From Parabacteroides johnsonii DSM 18315 (GTDB lineage Bacteria > Bacteroidota > Bacteroidia > Bacteroidales > Tannerellaceae), in assembly GCF_025151045.1 (NCBI RefSeq), contig NZ_CP102285.1, positions 4,278,001 to 4,342,000 of the forward strand: 64,000 nt of DNA, in the 5' to 3' direction. The notes under the pieces are model-generated. The model did not search any database and was not told the origin of the DNA. It saw nothing but the letters and a program-made list of their open reading frames with translations. Numbering within the stretch: position 1 is the first letter of the stretch; each line of letters starts with the position of its first letter. Below are positions 9,512-17,855 of the stretch, piece by piece. The translations under genes and the position numbers were made by a program.

Positions 9512-10375
9512 TTAGTGTATTGCTTTAAAGAAACGTTCCCATCGAAATTCACCGGTGTAGGGGTCAACCGATTTCCAAATGAAAGCTGCTTTCCCGACAA
9601 TATATTCCTCCGGTAGTAACCCCCAATAACGTGAATCCTGCGAATTTTCTCCTTTGTCTCCGGCCATGAAATAATAGTCTTTCTGAAAGCAGTAGTCTTT
9701 TATTGGTTTGCCATCAAGGAAAACGGTTGAATCTTTATATTCGACTTTAGCTTTTTGTTCCCAAGAGATTAGTTTATGATATAACTGATAGTTCTTCCGG
9801 CTCATCGGTAACTGGTCACCGGCTTTAGGTATATAGAGTGGCCCAAAGTTCTGAATATTCCAACCGATAATGGAATCATACGGGAAACTGCGATATACAC
9901 CACCCGGAAACTCTTCTGGTGAAGTCTGTCCGATTTTTTGTTGTGACGCGATGTTTCCGAGCGGTTCGTTTACTCCTTCTATTCGAAATTGACCGTTTTT
10001 GATGGAAAGTGTGTCTCCCGGCAGTCCGATGCATCGTTTGACATAGTACTTCAAAATGTGCATCTCGATCTTGTCCCAATTGTTCGGATGCGGAAAGTTG
10101 AAAACCAGTATGTCATTCCTTTCGATATTGCGGAATCCGGAAACCCTGTGGATTTCGACTTGCTCCAATCGCAATGTTGCGTTGAGGTTGAATAGTCGTG
10201 CACCGAGCACCGGTTTCCAGACCGCTACAAAATCCCCTTCGACTAGCTCCGGCTCCATCGAGTCGCTGGGGATATGAAAGGAGGCGAAGAGGAAGACTTG
10301 GGCGAAAACCCAAAGAATAGCCAACCCCACCACGGCAAGGAAAAAATCCAATAGGATGTCAATCCATCGTTTCAT
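9512..10375 (-). CDS. lepB: signal peptidase I
   Basis: 287 residues with one N-terminal transmembrane anchor (about residues 8-30). It shows the family boxes in order: IPSDSMEP with catalytic Ser39, the YYVKRCIGLPGD box with general base Lys113, and the C-terminal GDKGENSQDSRYWG box. It would cleave signal peptides on the outer face of the inner membrane. It lies 8 nt after a propeller gene and 20 nt before a transglutaminase-like gene inside an NVEAL module, which suggests a dedicated rather than housekeeping enzyme. NVEAL precursors end their conserved region in an Ala-x-Ala-like site (EALA), a fitting substrate; that link is inference. Confidence 0.93.
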   Translation of the reverse strand: MKRWIDILLDFFLAVVGLAILWVFAQVFLFASFHIPSDSMEPELVEGDFVAVWKPVLGARLFNLNATLRLEQVEIHRVSGFRNIERNDILVFNFPHPNNWDKIEMHILKYYVKRCIGLPGDTLSIKNGQFRIEGVNEPLGNIASQQKIGQTSPEEFPGGVYRSFPYDSIIGWNIQNFGPLYIPKAGDQLPMSRKNYQLYHKLISWEQKAKVEYKDSTVFLDGKPIKDYCFQKDYYFMAGDKGENSQDSRYWGLLPEEYIVGKAAFIWKSVDPYTGEFRWERFFKAIH

Positions 10376-10383
10376 ATAGATTA

Positions 10384-11400
10384 TTACACAATATTATCTA
10401 ACTCTAAATAACCCAATTGTATATCATCGTCAAAAGACATGATAATCCGATTGTTTTCTTCATCGTAACAAAATTCCAATATATTGTATCCTATTTCTAT
10501 TGTTTTAAGATAATTGCCTTTTAAGTCAAAGACTAATAAAGTTGTAGGCCTGCTTTGTTTACCGAAATTATCTCTCCCGTCAGAGTAAGAGGCTACAATT
10601 TTATCTTTGGCAAAGATCACAGAACCATAATATTTTTGTTTATTAGAGGTTTTGTTATTCCATTTAGAACCATATATATTGCATTTTAAATTCCCTTCCA
10701 AATCATATATGGTCATTAAATCATGATGATCATAACACTCTACAAATGTTTTATTTTTTATGGATACTGCAATATTGACACGTTTTTTTTCTATTTCCGG
10801 ATGAGTGTATTTGAGCTGTGTAATTTTCCCGGTCATCATATTCCAAATTGCCCCAGATTGATTAAAACCGGAACGACCGGTCGGTGTTATTATAGAAGCA
10901 TAACATAGTGAATCATTTATGTAATAATATCTATTGGGTATTTGTTCTTGATTCAAATTCACTTTAACTGTAGGTATATAATTGAGGGGATTTGAAAGTA
11001 CACTGTCAAGCTTGTAAGTGAATATTTTTTGTTTACCATAATCTGAAATATAAAATTCCCGGTCATCCTCATTAATACAGACAGAACCAAAACTTGTGAT
11101 TTCCGTAGGACCAGGCCCCAAGAAAGCAGTGCTACAAATATACTTGAAATCATATTTATCAAATATATGCACAAGGCTGTCTTTTGAGACATAATCCCCT
11201 ATAATTAAATACCGGTCAAGTAGAAAGGGTTGTGAGTATCGATTGATTAAAACATCTTCTGTTCCTATTTCTTTAACTTTACTGTGAAGATTAACGACAT
11301 TGTCACGTTTGTTTTGATAAACTTCTGTTGCCACTTTTTTTGTACAACTCGAAAAAAAAACGAACAACAACAATAATAATATGTATATATTTTTTTGCAT
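10384..11400 (-). CDS. 6-bladed beta-propeller lipoprotein (module 1)
   Basis: 338 residues starting with a lipoprotein signal (FVFFSSC, Cys19). Repeated beta-rich blades of about 45-50 residues follow, such as DKYDFKYICSTAFLGPGPTEI and DLKGNYLKTIEIGYNI. The GxGPxE element after the second blade is shared with most propellers of this island. The family (6-bladed beta-propeller, DUF5128-type) is common in Bacteroidales and has no assigned activity. The gene follows the NVEAL peptide gene at 11508 and precedes the signal peptidase, so the four genes down to 5758 form one transcription unit. Confidence 0.82.
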   Translation of the reverse strand: MQKNIYILLLLLFVFFSSCTKKVATEVYQNKRDNVVNLHSKVKEIGTEDVLINRYSQPFLLDRYLIIGDYVSKDSLVHIFDKYDFKYICSTAFLGPGPTEITSFGSVCINEDDREFYISDYGKQKIFTYKLDSVLSNPLNYIPTVKVNLNQEQIPNRYYYINDSLCYASIITPTGRSGFNQSGAIWNMMTGKITQLKYTHPEIEKKRVNIAVSIKNKTFVECYDHHDLMTIYDLEGNLKCNIYGSKWNNKTSNKQKYYGSVIFAKDKIVASYSDGRDNFGKQSRPTTLLVFDLKGNYLKTIEIGYNILEFCYDEENNRIIMSFDDDIQLGYLELDNIV

Positions 11401-11507
11401 ATCACTAATATTTTAGTTTCTATATATTCCATTAAAAAGAGGTTAGTGCAGATCCTCTCCCTACAAATACTTTAGAGAGGGAATAAAGCACTAACGCAAT
11501 TTTTTTA

Positions 11508-11747
11508 TTAACGTGTCCAGTCTTTTTCTTTCACATTTGGATAATATCTATAGCACCAACATCCTTTTTCATCATATTCGGTGAGGCATCCGTTAGGACA
11601 TTCGTCATCTTCATATCTTGCTAAAGCCTCTATATTAGCAAGTGCCAAATCCGACAATTCCACTTCCTGTTTGTTCTGCTGATAATTCCAGCCAGCCGCT
11701 ACGGCAATGGCTGCAAAGGCTATTACGCCAAAAAATTTCTTTCCCAT
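11508..11747 (-). CDS. NVEAL-family secreted peptide 1
   Basis: 79 residues. The N-terminus MGKKFFGVIAFAAIAVAAGWNYQQ is a hydrophobic export signal, followed by the family motif (ELSDLALANIEALA, residues 30-43) that ends in an Ala-x-Ala-like cleavage site. The remaining 36 residues are acidic and Cys/Trp/Tyr-rich (four Cys, including CWCYRYY). The first 43 residues nearly match those of peptides 2 and 3 while the tails are unrelated. The gene heads a module with a propeller, signal peptidase, transglutaminase-like protein and O-antigen-ligase-like protein. A conserved leader of about 100 nt lies upstream. The mature peptide's function is unknown. Confidence 0.88.
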   Translation of the reverse strand: MGKKFFGVIAFAAIAVAAGWNYQQNKQEVELSDLALANIEALARYEDDECPNGCLTEYDEKGCWCYRYYPNVKEKDWTR

Positions 11748-11783
11748 TTTATTTTGTTTTTAGGAATTTGAATTCTATTATTT

Positions 11784-11852
11784 GAACCTTTCGTCCAGTA
11801 TCATTTCCCGGAACAGGTGATTCCAACCTCTTTCTTGTTTTCTATAAATTTA
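11784..11852 (-). promoter_or_regulatory. conserved NVEAL leader and -7 box, copy 1
   Basis: On the minus strand TAAATTTA (11852-11845) overlaps the stop codon of the upstream gene. About 30 nt later comes a conserved block with CCGGGAAATGATACTGGAC (within 11819-11784) that can fold weakly through its GTTCC/GGAC ends. The same arrangement precedes NVEAL genes 2 and 3 at nearly the same distance from the start codon. Confidence 0.6.
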
Positions 11853-13880
11853 CCACCACACCTGTTTACCCTCCTCATAAGTAAACGGCCTATGTTCTTT
11901 TCCCCGCGTATGGTTATGAATGCGGAATAGGGCATTTTGAGGTATATTATGAAATGCCAGCCTGTTTTCTTTACCATATTGCCGGCCTAATGAAATCCAT
12001 TTCTTGTCCCAATAGAATAATTCATATAATTCTCCGGTGACGATTCTGTTGTCGTCGCTCCTTGGGTAAAACTCGACCTTTTCGATTTCACGAGGTTGGC
12101 CGAGGTCGAAAACGATATATTGGCGTTTCTCTGATTTATCAGGTTGATAAAACGAGACCCTGTCTTCATCCATTACGTTTTCGAGTTTATTGTCACTTAT
12201 TCCTTTTGTTCCTGTCAGCTTCCCTTCCAACTGTTGCCGGTTTTTTCCGAAAATCTTTATTTCTGCAATGGAATAAGCATCTTGGAAAGCCGGAGTGTTT
12301 TGAAAATCGCAAACCAAATAGCGGTATTTCTTGTTTGTCGGGATTTTGAAACTGTCTTCATAAAAAGGTAGTTTCTCAATCGTATATACATTCAGACTGT
12401 CTGACAAATCTTTCTTGTTGCAAACGGAAAAACGGGTTCCGACCGTTCCGGCGGCTTGCAATGCAGTGTGTAGGCGGTATGGAGTTTTCGAGTAGAATGT
12501 TGCAGATATTTCCTTTTTGTCTGCTTCTTCAGAAAAACATTTTAATTCTCCATTCTCTTTGAGAATAAAAGCATTTCCTGCCGGGATGATTGCCCCGTTT
12601 TCGTAGTAAGCCGGCAGATAAAGCATATTCACACCGACTTTAGTAAATAAGGCCTGTTTTTTTCTTGGGATGCTCCAACATACCGGAATCCAATTATTAT
12701 CGTCATAACAGCATAAATAGACATATTCTTTTTTGTGTTTGTTGTCCCATAGGGGAACTTCGATGTCTTTGCACACGATGTATTTATCCGTAATATCCTC
12801 TATTCCCGGGTTCCTGAAGAAATCGGGAATTTCTTCTTTTGCTCTGAGTGCCAAACAGTTTTGTTGTATTTCATAATTAATCCTGTACACCTTTGGAATC
12901 GTTCTACAGTATTGTATGGAAACATGGGGGAGTGTATCTTTTACTGTCGGGCTGTAGGTGTTTTTCCAGAATATATTGTCGACCAGTATATCACTATCTG
13001 AAATGTATGGCCGTTGGGTATTATCGTACAATTTCTCAATGTGTTCATCTCCGATTATTTCCGTCCAGAAATGGGGAGAATTGGCATTACCCCAGTTGGG
13101 AAAAGTATTTAAAGCTGCCGGAATACCGTTTGCCCGTAATGCAGCGATTTTATAGATATTTGCTTCCAGGCAGGTCCCGATCTGTGCTTTTGCAAGGTTT
13201 TCAAAGGTGGTGGGAAGCAATCCTTTATGCTTTTGTGAAAAAAGTACCCAGTTTTGAACGAATGTCTTATCTATGTCCTCGGCAATGATTTTGCCGATTT
13301 CTTTATATGATTTATGGCAAACGGAGTCTCTTAATGTCGCATATTTCTGTTCAAAGAAATCCGCAGCTTGTTCCCAATAGCAGTTGCTTGTCGTATATGG
13401 AAGAATGTATTTACAAAATGTGTCAAAGTCAATGTCTTTACACCATGGATATTGTTGCCAGATATGGAAGCAATAGTCGATGTGGCGGATTAGGAAATCA
13501 GCGGATATATGCTGAAGATCCGACAGATATCGAGGATGTGATTCAGCATAGGGATATAGTTGTTTGATACTATCGCAAATTATATATTGGATGTCGTTTT
13601 TGTATCGTCCTTGAGTATTGAAATATATGATAAAGGAATTGAAATATAATTGAGATTTTTCAATAGACTTACTGTCAACAGTTTGTTTTCCAATCATATT
13701 GTTGATAAGGAAAAGGGACATTGTTGATTTCTTTTTATTATTTTGATAATGTCTCTGTATACTTTCCAATTCTTTTGCGTTCTTGTCTGCAAGTTCTAAT
13801 GCATATTCGAAATACTTGTTCTCTGAGTAGGAACAAGAGGATAAAAAAATTGCCAGATATGAAAGAATTCGAGTATGCAT
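11850..13880 (-). CDS. transglutaminase-like lipoprotein with discoidin-like C-terminus (copy 2)
   Basis: 676 residues with lipoprotein Cys16 (FLSSC). It has the same layout as the genes at 7527 and 17856: a helical N-terminal region of about 200 residues, a core with Cys237 (QIGTCLEAN), His270 (SPHFWTEI) and Asp278, a middle beta region, and a C-terminal F5/8-type-C-like domain (FDLGQPREIEKVEFYPRSDDN) ending in GKQVWW. This is the most divergent copy around the active site, lacking the GxCRD motif of the other two. It follows a propeller gene in NVEAL module 2 by 13 nt. The enzymatic reaction is not known. Confidence 0.82.
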   Translation of the reverse strand: MHTRILSYLAIFLSSCSYSENKYFEYALELADKNAKELESIQRHYQNNKKKSTMSLFLINNMIGKQTVDSKSIEKSQLYFNSFIIYFNTQGRYKNDIQYIICDSIKQLYPYAESHPRYLSDLQHISADFLIRHIDYCFHIWQQYPWCKDIDFDTFCKYILPYTTSNCYWEQAADFFEQKYATLRDSVCHKSYKEIGKIIAEDIDKTFVQNWVLFSQKHKGLLPTTFENLAKAQIGTCLEANIYKIAALRANGIPAALNTFPNWGNANSPHFWTEIIGDEHIEKLYDNTQRPYISDSDILVDNIFWKNTYSPTVKDTLPHVSIQYCRTIPKVYRINYEIQQNCLALRAKEEIPDFFRNPGIEDITDKYIVCKDIEVPLWDNKHKKEYVYLCCYDDNNWIPVCWSIPRKKQALFTKVGVNMLYLPAYYENGAIIPAGNAFILKENGELKCFSEEADKKEISATFYSKTPYRLHTALQAAGTVGTRFSVCNKKDLSDSLNVYTIEKLPFYEDSFKIPTNKKYRYLVCDFQNTPAFQDAYSIAEIKIFGKNRQQLEGKLTGTKGISDNKLENVMDEDRVSFYQPDKSEKRQYIVFDLGQPREIEKVEFYPRSDDNRIVTGELYELFYWDKKWISLGRQYGKENRLAFHNIPQNALFRIHNHTRGKEHRPFTYEEGKQVWW

Positions 13881-13893
13881 ATGTTTTTGTTGT

Positions 13894-14955
13894 TTACTTT
13901 ATATTTATTGAGGATAAATCAAATGAATACAGATTGAAGTCATCTTTCCACCCCAAAGCAATTAACTTCTGATTATCATCGGTTACACAAAGGTTGAATA
14001 ACTTTACGTCGGAAACCAAGCGGCAAATACGTTCTCCATCCCAATTATAGATGAAAATATCATTTGTAAGTTTTGCATTCATCATTCCTTCATTATTATG
14101 TACCTCTAATTTTTTTCCAGAGTATAATGCATAAATATATTTGTCAGTTGCATAAATATCCGTATATCCAATGATATTCTCCTTTCCGTGCCTGATGCTA
14201 TTGTATCCTGGGCGACTATCATTTATGTACACAGGGTATATGTCATGATAACTTTTTATCAGTTGGGGAGTTGTATCTATTTGATACAATTCGAATATAG
14301 CTCCGGATGAACAAACGGTTGCAAATCTGTTCATACTTGGGTTACAAACCATATAGTCTTGGTATGCAAGCACTCTGCTTTTTATTTCAGATTCATTTTT
14401 GTCGTTGGGGAAACTTCCGAATGATTTTATATATTCTCCTTTACTATTCAGTATGGCGTATCTTTTATCATCATTTTCGTCTCTGTTCATTAGTCCAGAT
14501 ATAATATATTTATCATTTATCTGTATAGCAGCTAATGGCATCTGCTGTAAATTTAGTATATTAGATGTATTTCCGTTTAAATCTTTTGTAATGATCTGTT
14601 TTTTTTGGATATCTAACATCTTTAGTTTTTCACTATTTGCTTTTTGCATTAAGCGAAGCATAATATATTCATCCGGACCAGAACCGATTTGAGCTAAAGA
14701 GCGAATACTGTCTTTTGTATAATATATTTGGTCTAATAAAGATTCTCCCATATAATTTTCTTTGATAAGGAGTTGTTGATTTTCAAATGGAATTATTCTG
14801 CCAAATGAGTTTATTTTATAAGTATCTACATTTAATTTGTTTGATTCTATATTAAACACCTTCTTGAAATATTCTTTAGGTTCTTTTTCTTTATGGCTAC
14901 AAGAAATAGTAAATATAATTGCAAATATGAATATTTTAGAACTTATAGTTTTCAT
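13894..14955 (-). CDS. 6-bladed beta-propeller lipoprotein (module 2)
   Basis: 353 residues with lipoprotein Cys19 (FTISC). Blade-like beta repeats carry the island's hallmark loop (AQIGSGPDEYIML, about residue 82) and a late blade DIFIYNWDGERICRL. The gene lies between NVEAL gene 2 (57 nt upstream) and a transglutaminase-like gene (13 nt downstream). Its coding DNA is clearly more A+T-rich than the RND or TonB regions. As a surface or periplasmic lipoprotein it could bind a peptide or glycan ligand; nothing in the sequence shows which. Confidence 0.8.
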   Translation of the reverse strand: MKTISSKIFIFAIIFTISCSHKEKEPKEYFKKVFNIESNKLNVDTYKINSFGRIIPFENQQLLIKENYMGESLLDQIYYTKDSIRSLAQIGSGPDEYIMLRLMQKANSEKLKMLDIQKKQIITKDLNGNTSNILNLQQMPLAAIQINDKYIISGLMNRDENDDKRYAILNSKGEYIKSFGSFPNDKNESEIKSRVLAYQDYMVCNPSMNRFATVCSSGAIFELYQIDTTPQLIKSYHDIYPVYINDSRPGYNSIRHGKENIIGYTDIYATDKYIYALYSGKKLEVHNNEGMMNAKLTNDIFIYNWDGERICRLVSDVKLFNLCVTDDNQKLIALGWKDDFNLYSFDLSSINIK

Positions 14956-15012
14956 GTGTCAGATAATTAGGAGCAAGGAGTTCTGAGAACTCCTTGTAAA
15001 GTTAATAATGAA

Positions 15013-15243
15013 TTATTTGTAACCTGGAATGACTGTGTGACCTAAATCATCATTAATTTCGTAACATGTTTGAGAAGTCATGATACAAGGTACACCAACT
15101 TCTACTTCAGGATCAGCTAGAGCTTCGACATTTTCCAATGCCAAATTAGACAGTTCAACCTCATTTGTATTCTGCTGATAATTCCAGCCAGCCGCTACGG
15201 CGATTGCGGCAAAAGCGATAACGCCGATAATTTTCTTTCCCAT
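15013..15243 (-). CDS. NVEAL-family secreted peptide 2
   Basis: 76 residues. The export signal and motif are almost those of peptide 1 (MGKKIIGVIAF, WNYQQN, ELSNLALENVEALA). The tail after the Ala-x-Ala-like site is 33 residues with two Cys spaced by six residues (CIMTSQTC). It heads the module with the propeller at 13894 and the transglutaminase-like gene at 11850. The conserved leader and a TAAATTTG -7 box lie about 40-110 nt upstream. Even cysteine numbers in the intact tails fit disulfide-containing exported peptides. Confidence 0.88.
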   Translation of the reverse strand: MGKKIIGVIAFAAIAVAAGWNYQQNTNEVELSNLALENVEALADPEVEVGVPCIMTSQTCYEINDDLGHTVIPGYK

Positions 15244-15283
15244 TTTAGTATTATTTTGATGGGTTTTAAATTCGTTTGTCTCA

Positions 15284-15351
15284 GTTCTTTGTCCGGTATC
15301 ATTTCCCAGGACGGGTGATTTCTAACCCTTTTGTCGTTTGTTTCAAATTTA
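15284..15351 (-). promoter_or_regulatory. conserved NVEAL leader and -7 box, copy 2
   Basis: On the minus strand a TAAATTTG box (15351-15344) is followed by ATCACCCGTCCTGGG, then AAATGATACCGGAC (to 15284). GTCC...GGAC can pair around AAATGATA. About 100 nt separate the -7 box from the NVEAL start, as in copies 1 and 3. No good -33 TTTG is present; a conserved GGAGGTG stretch sits upstream instead. Confidence 0.6.
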
Positions 15352-15404
15352 GTACTTTTGCCGTCACCTCCTTCTTTATTAGTTATTGAATGAGGAAAAG
15401 TCCG

Positions 15405-15446
15405 GGAGTTTCTGCTAAAGTTCGTGAGTCTGTAGGCAGGAACTCC
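15405..15446 (-). terminator. hairpin between the DUF1573 gene and NVEAL gene 2
   Basis: Arms 15405-15415 and 15436-15446 pair over 11 positions with one imperfect pair around a 20-nt loop. On the minus strand a CTTTTCC run follows shortly after. The copy at 22576-22617 keeps the stem while its loop sequence differs. It would end the NVEAL-propeller-thioredoxin unit before the next NVEAL promoter. Confidence 0.5.
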
Positions 15447-15467
15447 TTTCTTTTCCAGTTAATTGTT

Positions 15468-16331
15468 CTATTTAACTGTCCCGATAAAACTCACCATCAG
15501 CGAGTTATTGAAAATATTTCCATATATCTCCACCGTTCGATAAAAATCTCCCGGCTGTTCTGCTTCGTAACTGACCGTGACTGTTCCGCTCTCTCCCGGT
15601 TGCAGTTCTTTCCAGTCGCAGGTTGCTTCGGTGCAGTTGCAAGAGGTGGTGAAGCCTTTCAACTTGAAGACGTTTGTTCCGGTATTTCGGACGGTGACCG
15701 TTTGCTGTTTGGTGGTTCCCTCTTTGACCGTTCCTAAGTCATATTCAGCCTCTTCTGTTTCGAGGGTTGTCTTGGGCAATGCTTCTTGATGTTGCATACC
15801 GGTTATCTGTTTCAGATACAAATCCCTGACTGCCAAGTTATGTACAGGGTTGCCGATTACTTTCACCTTGTTGTCCTTGTCAAGCAGGAAGGTTTGGAAG
15901 GTGATATCTTGCGGAAATTGGTTTAGCTCATCGAACCGATTGTTTCGGTCGATGCAGATCGGGCGGTCGAAGTTGTCACGTTTCAGCATATACCGCAACT
16001 CACGGTCGTCTTTTGACTGGAAGACGAAGATGAACGGAACGTTGCCGTTTGTTGCCGAATCGACATGGGCGATCAACTCTTTCCATTTCGGCAATTGCAG
16101 TTTGCAACTGGTACACCCGACCGAATCGACGTAAACCAGCACTTTATATTCCGCATCGGGTATCCGATAGTCCACCGGCTCGGTGACAAAACGGGTGAAC
16201 GCCATATCCTGTGGAAAGACGATCTCTTTCCCTTGCCATTCCTGAACCAACTGAGCGAACTTTTCTTTGTTATTCTCTTTACAAGCGGTTAACAAAGAAA
16301 GAAGTAGTAAGATGTAGAGTTGTTTTTTCAT
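15468..16331 (-). CDS. thioredoxin-like/DUF1573 lipoprotein, copy A
   Basis: 287 residues with lipoprotein Cys17 (LLTAC). Residues about 60-180 form a thioredoxin-like domain with a CXXC active-site motif (VGCTSC, Cys73 and Cys76) and a TlpA-like strand pattern (TFLLDKDNKVKVIG). The last 95 residues are a DUF1573/immunoglobulin-like domain (TVRNTGTNVFKLKGFTTSC and GESGTVTVSYEAEQPG). By eye it differs at about 18-20 positions from copy B at 22631. It follows a propeller gene by 7 nt. A disulfide reductase or isomerase acting on Cys-containing NVEAL peptides is a reasonable inference. Confidence 0.85.
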   Translation of the reverse strand: MKKQLYILLLLSLLTACKENNKEKFAQLVQEWQGKEIVFPQDMAFTRFVTEPVDYRIPDAEYKVLVYVDSVGCTSCKLQLPKWKELIAHVDSATNGNVPFIFVFQSKDDRELRYMLKRDNFDRPICIDRNNRFDELNQFPQDITFQTFLLDKDNKVKVIGNPVHNLAVRDLYLKQITGMQHQEALPKTTLETEEAEYDLGTVKEGTTKQQTVTVRNTGTNVFKLKGFTTSCNCTEATCDWKELQPGESGTVTVSYEAEQPGDFYRTVEIYGNIFNNSLMVSFIGTVK

Positions 16332-16338
16332 TTAACCG

Positions 16339-17394
16339 TTATATTTTAAATTCCATGATCGGCTCATCACTTTCTACACATGTGGCGATGATCGTCTTTG
16401 TTTTTTCGTTTACATCGATTCCGTATATGGGTTTGTCTAAGATGTATTTTTGTATGGGATTCCCTTTCAGGTCGAATACATATATATAACGTCCTCCGTC
16501 TTCCGGCTTTTCGCCCCGTTGGTGAGAAGCTAATTTATCCTTGAAATGTACACCTTGGAATACACTGTAAATGTGTTGGTCTGTGACAACAATATCGCTG
16601 AATCCCATAATTCCGGTCGGGAAGCCTTCGCCTTTGACGCTTTTAAACTGGGGCTCGCCGTTCGGACCATATAATACGGTATGGGTATTTTCTTTGGTGT
16701 TGTATATTTCGATGGATTCCCCTAATTGAGTGACCATTGCCAATATACCATTATGAGGGTTGTAATCAATAAAGCTACGCCATGCCTGAGCCAATGCCGG
16801 ACGATTTTCCGTTGCAAAATCTTTTTCAGTGGGGATTTTACCGATGCTTTTGATAGGTTTACCACTGTAGTCGACTTGCCAATAACGGTGTTCCCCTAAA
16901 TAGTCGGGGATGAGGAAACAGGAATCTGTGGCATAAAAGTCCAAAGAACGAACCAAACTTTTATCCAATGGTATTACTTCTTGTCTTGTGGCTGAACGAT
17001 TTCCTGCAGAGACGGCCCAACGCGATATTTGCATTTTGTTTGCGTCGAGAGCATATATCGTATCGGGCGAATCAAATTGGAATGTTTCGGCAGAAAGCAT
17101 CTCTTCCGGTCCTTCCCCCCGTTTCCCGAAAGAAACGATATGTTTCCAATCGGGGTAGGTAAAGGCATGAAAATAGTAATCGGCGTTATGCAAATCCATT
17201 ACAATAGCCATACTGTCTTTAACCGCTACCCGGAATGGGTAGCGGAAGAGGGCAGTGTCCAGTTCGATCACCCGCGCACTTATTGCCTTTTCATGGGGAA
17301 AAGTTGAATATCGGGGATAGTGGGGACCGGGAGAATCGGTACAGGAGATTATCGCACTGATACCTATTAATAATATGTATGCAAAACGTTTCAT
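16339..17394 (-). CDS. 6-bladed beta-propeller lipoprotein, copy A
   Basis: 351 residues with lipoprotein Cys18 (SAIISC). It carries the hallmark FGKRGEGPEEM loop (about residue 92) and C-terminal blades YIYVFDLKGNPIQKYIL and IIATCVESDEPIMEFKI. Nearly identical to the gene at 23511, as part of a 2.4-kb segmental duplication. It starts 2 nt after the end of a frameshifted NVEAL gene and is followed 7 nt later by the thioredoxin-like lipoprotein. It remains intact although its NVEAL partner is broken. Confidence 0.83.
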   Translation of the reverse strand: MKRFAYILLIGISAIISCTDSPGPHYPRYSTFPHEKAISARVIELDTALFRYPFRVAVKDSMAIVMDLHNADYYFHAFTYPDWKHIVSFGKRGEGPEEMLSAETFQFDSPDTIYALDANKMQISRWAVSAGNRSATRQEVIPLDKSLVRSLDFYATDSCFLIPDYLGEHRYWQVDYSGKPIKSIGKIPTEKDFATENRPALAQAWRSFIDYNPHNGILAMVTQLGESIEIYNTKENTHTVLYGPNGEPQFKSVKGEGFPTGIMGFSDIVVTDQHIYSVFQGVHFKDKLASHQRGEKPEDGGRYIYVFDLKGNPIQKYILDKPIYGIDVNEKTKTIIATCVESDEPIMEFKI

Positions 17395-17396
17395 GG

Positions 17397-17615
17397 TTAT
17401 TCTAAACTAAGACCTGATATTTTGTATTCTACTTTGTAACTTCTGCAATCAACCAAAGCAATCGGCATCCGCATCATTTTCGCCTTGGGCCAAAGCTTCT
17501 ATATTTTGGAATGCCAACTGGTCAAGGCCATTGTTTCACGGTTGTTCAACAAACAGTAGGCTGCCAATAAACAGCTTGCTGTGAAAAGCAGTTTTAATAG
17601 TGTTTTCTTTTTCAT
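17397..17615 (-). pseudogene. frameshifted NVEAL-family peptide gene (copy A)
   Basis: From the ATG at 17615 the frame begins MKKKTLLKLLFTASCL like the intact peptide 4 at 24799, but a missing base near 17533 leads to an early stop after about 38 codons. In the next frame the motif DQLAFQNIEALAQGEND reads on, then stops after DCFG. A third frame (near 17455) restores VDCRSYKVEY and the family C-terminus up to the TAA at 17397. Two frame shifts in an otherwise conserved duplicate indicate decay. A sequencing error could explain one, but hardly both. Confidence 0.8.
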
Positions 17616-17674
17616 GACTGTATTTTTTTTCTCTGCAAAAGTAATCTAAGATTTAAAAACAACTCATGAAATTT

Positions 17675-17694
17675 GGAAACACTTTAATGTTTCC
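17675..17694. promoter_or_regulatory. GGAAACA-N6-TGTTTCC dyad, orphan copy
   Basis: A perfect 7-bp inverted repeat with 6-nt spacer (CTTTAA) upstream of the decayed NVEAL gene. The same dyad with a different spacer lies at 24856-24875 between NVEAL gene 4 and the membrane regulator. Two further half-site-like sequences (ATTTCC, TGTTTCC) follow up to about 17719. Here the divergent regulator gene is absent, so the site is orphaned. Confidence 0.6.
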
Positions 17695-17739
17695 GCTAAA
17701 TATTTCCGAAATGTTTCCAGCGTATTGATTCTGATTGCG

Positions 17740-17827
17740 TGAAACAGTTCAATCGCATAAAGTGCCAGATGAAAATGAAGCAATATTTCAGGTAAAATAG
17801 AAAAACGATAAAAAGGGGCGTATTGTA
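17740..17827. repeat. 90-bp dispersed repeat, copy 1
   Basis: TGAAACAG, AATCG, AAAGTG, CAGAT, AAATGA, ATTTCAGGT, AAATAGAAAAA and TATTGTA occur in the same order and spacing as at 28372-28460. The centre is a near-palindrome (ATTTCAGGTAAAAT here, ATTTCAGGTGAAAT in the other copy). Both copies lie just downstream of the 3' end of minus-strand genes. Confidence 0.7.
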
Positions 17828-17855
17828 GTTTATCTGAAATTGTGCCGTGTTGTTC

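Larger units (their letters stand above)
15280..17725. repeat. segmental duplication, copy A (partner 22450-24905)
   Basis: About 2.4 kb covering the leader region, hairpin, thioredoxin/DUF1573 gene, propeller gene, NVEAL gene and part of the divergent promoter matches 22450-24905 in order. Proteins look about 94-96% identical by eye. Copy A has a broken NVEAL gene and lacks the regulator, so B is probably the complete form. Confidence 0.8.
17616..17855. other. gene-free stretch with remnant regulator promoter and a repeat
   Basis: About 17620-17730 aligns with the divergent promoter region at 24800-24910. It includes a minus-strand TACTTTTG -7 box and the operator dyad, but the regulator coding sequence that should follow is missing. 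From 17740 to 17827 the DNA instead matches the repeat at 28372-28460. The break between the two marks the edge of the segmental copy. No open frame here looks like a gene. Confidence 0.6.
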
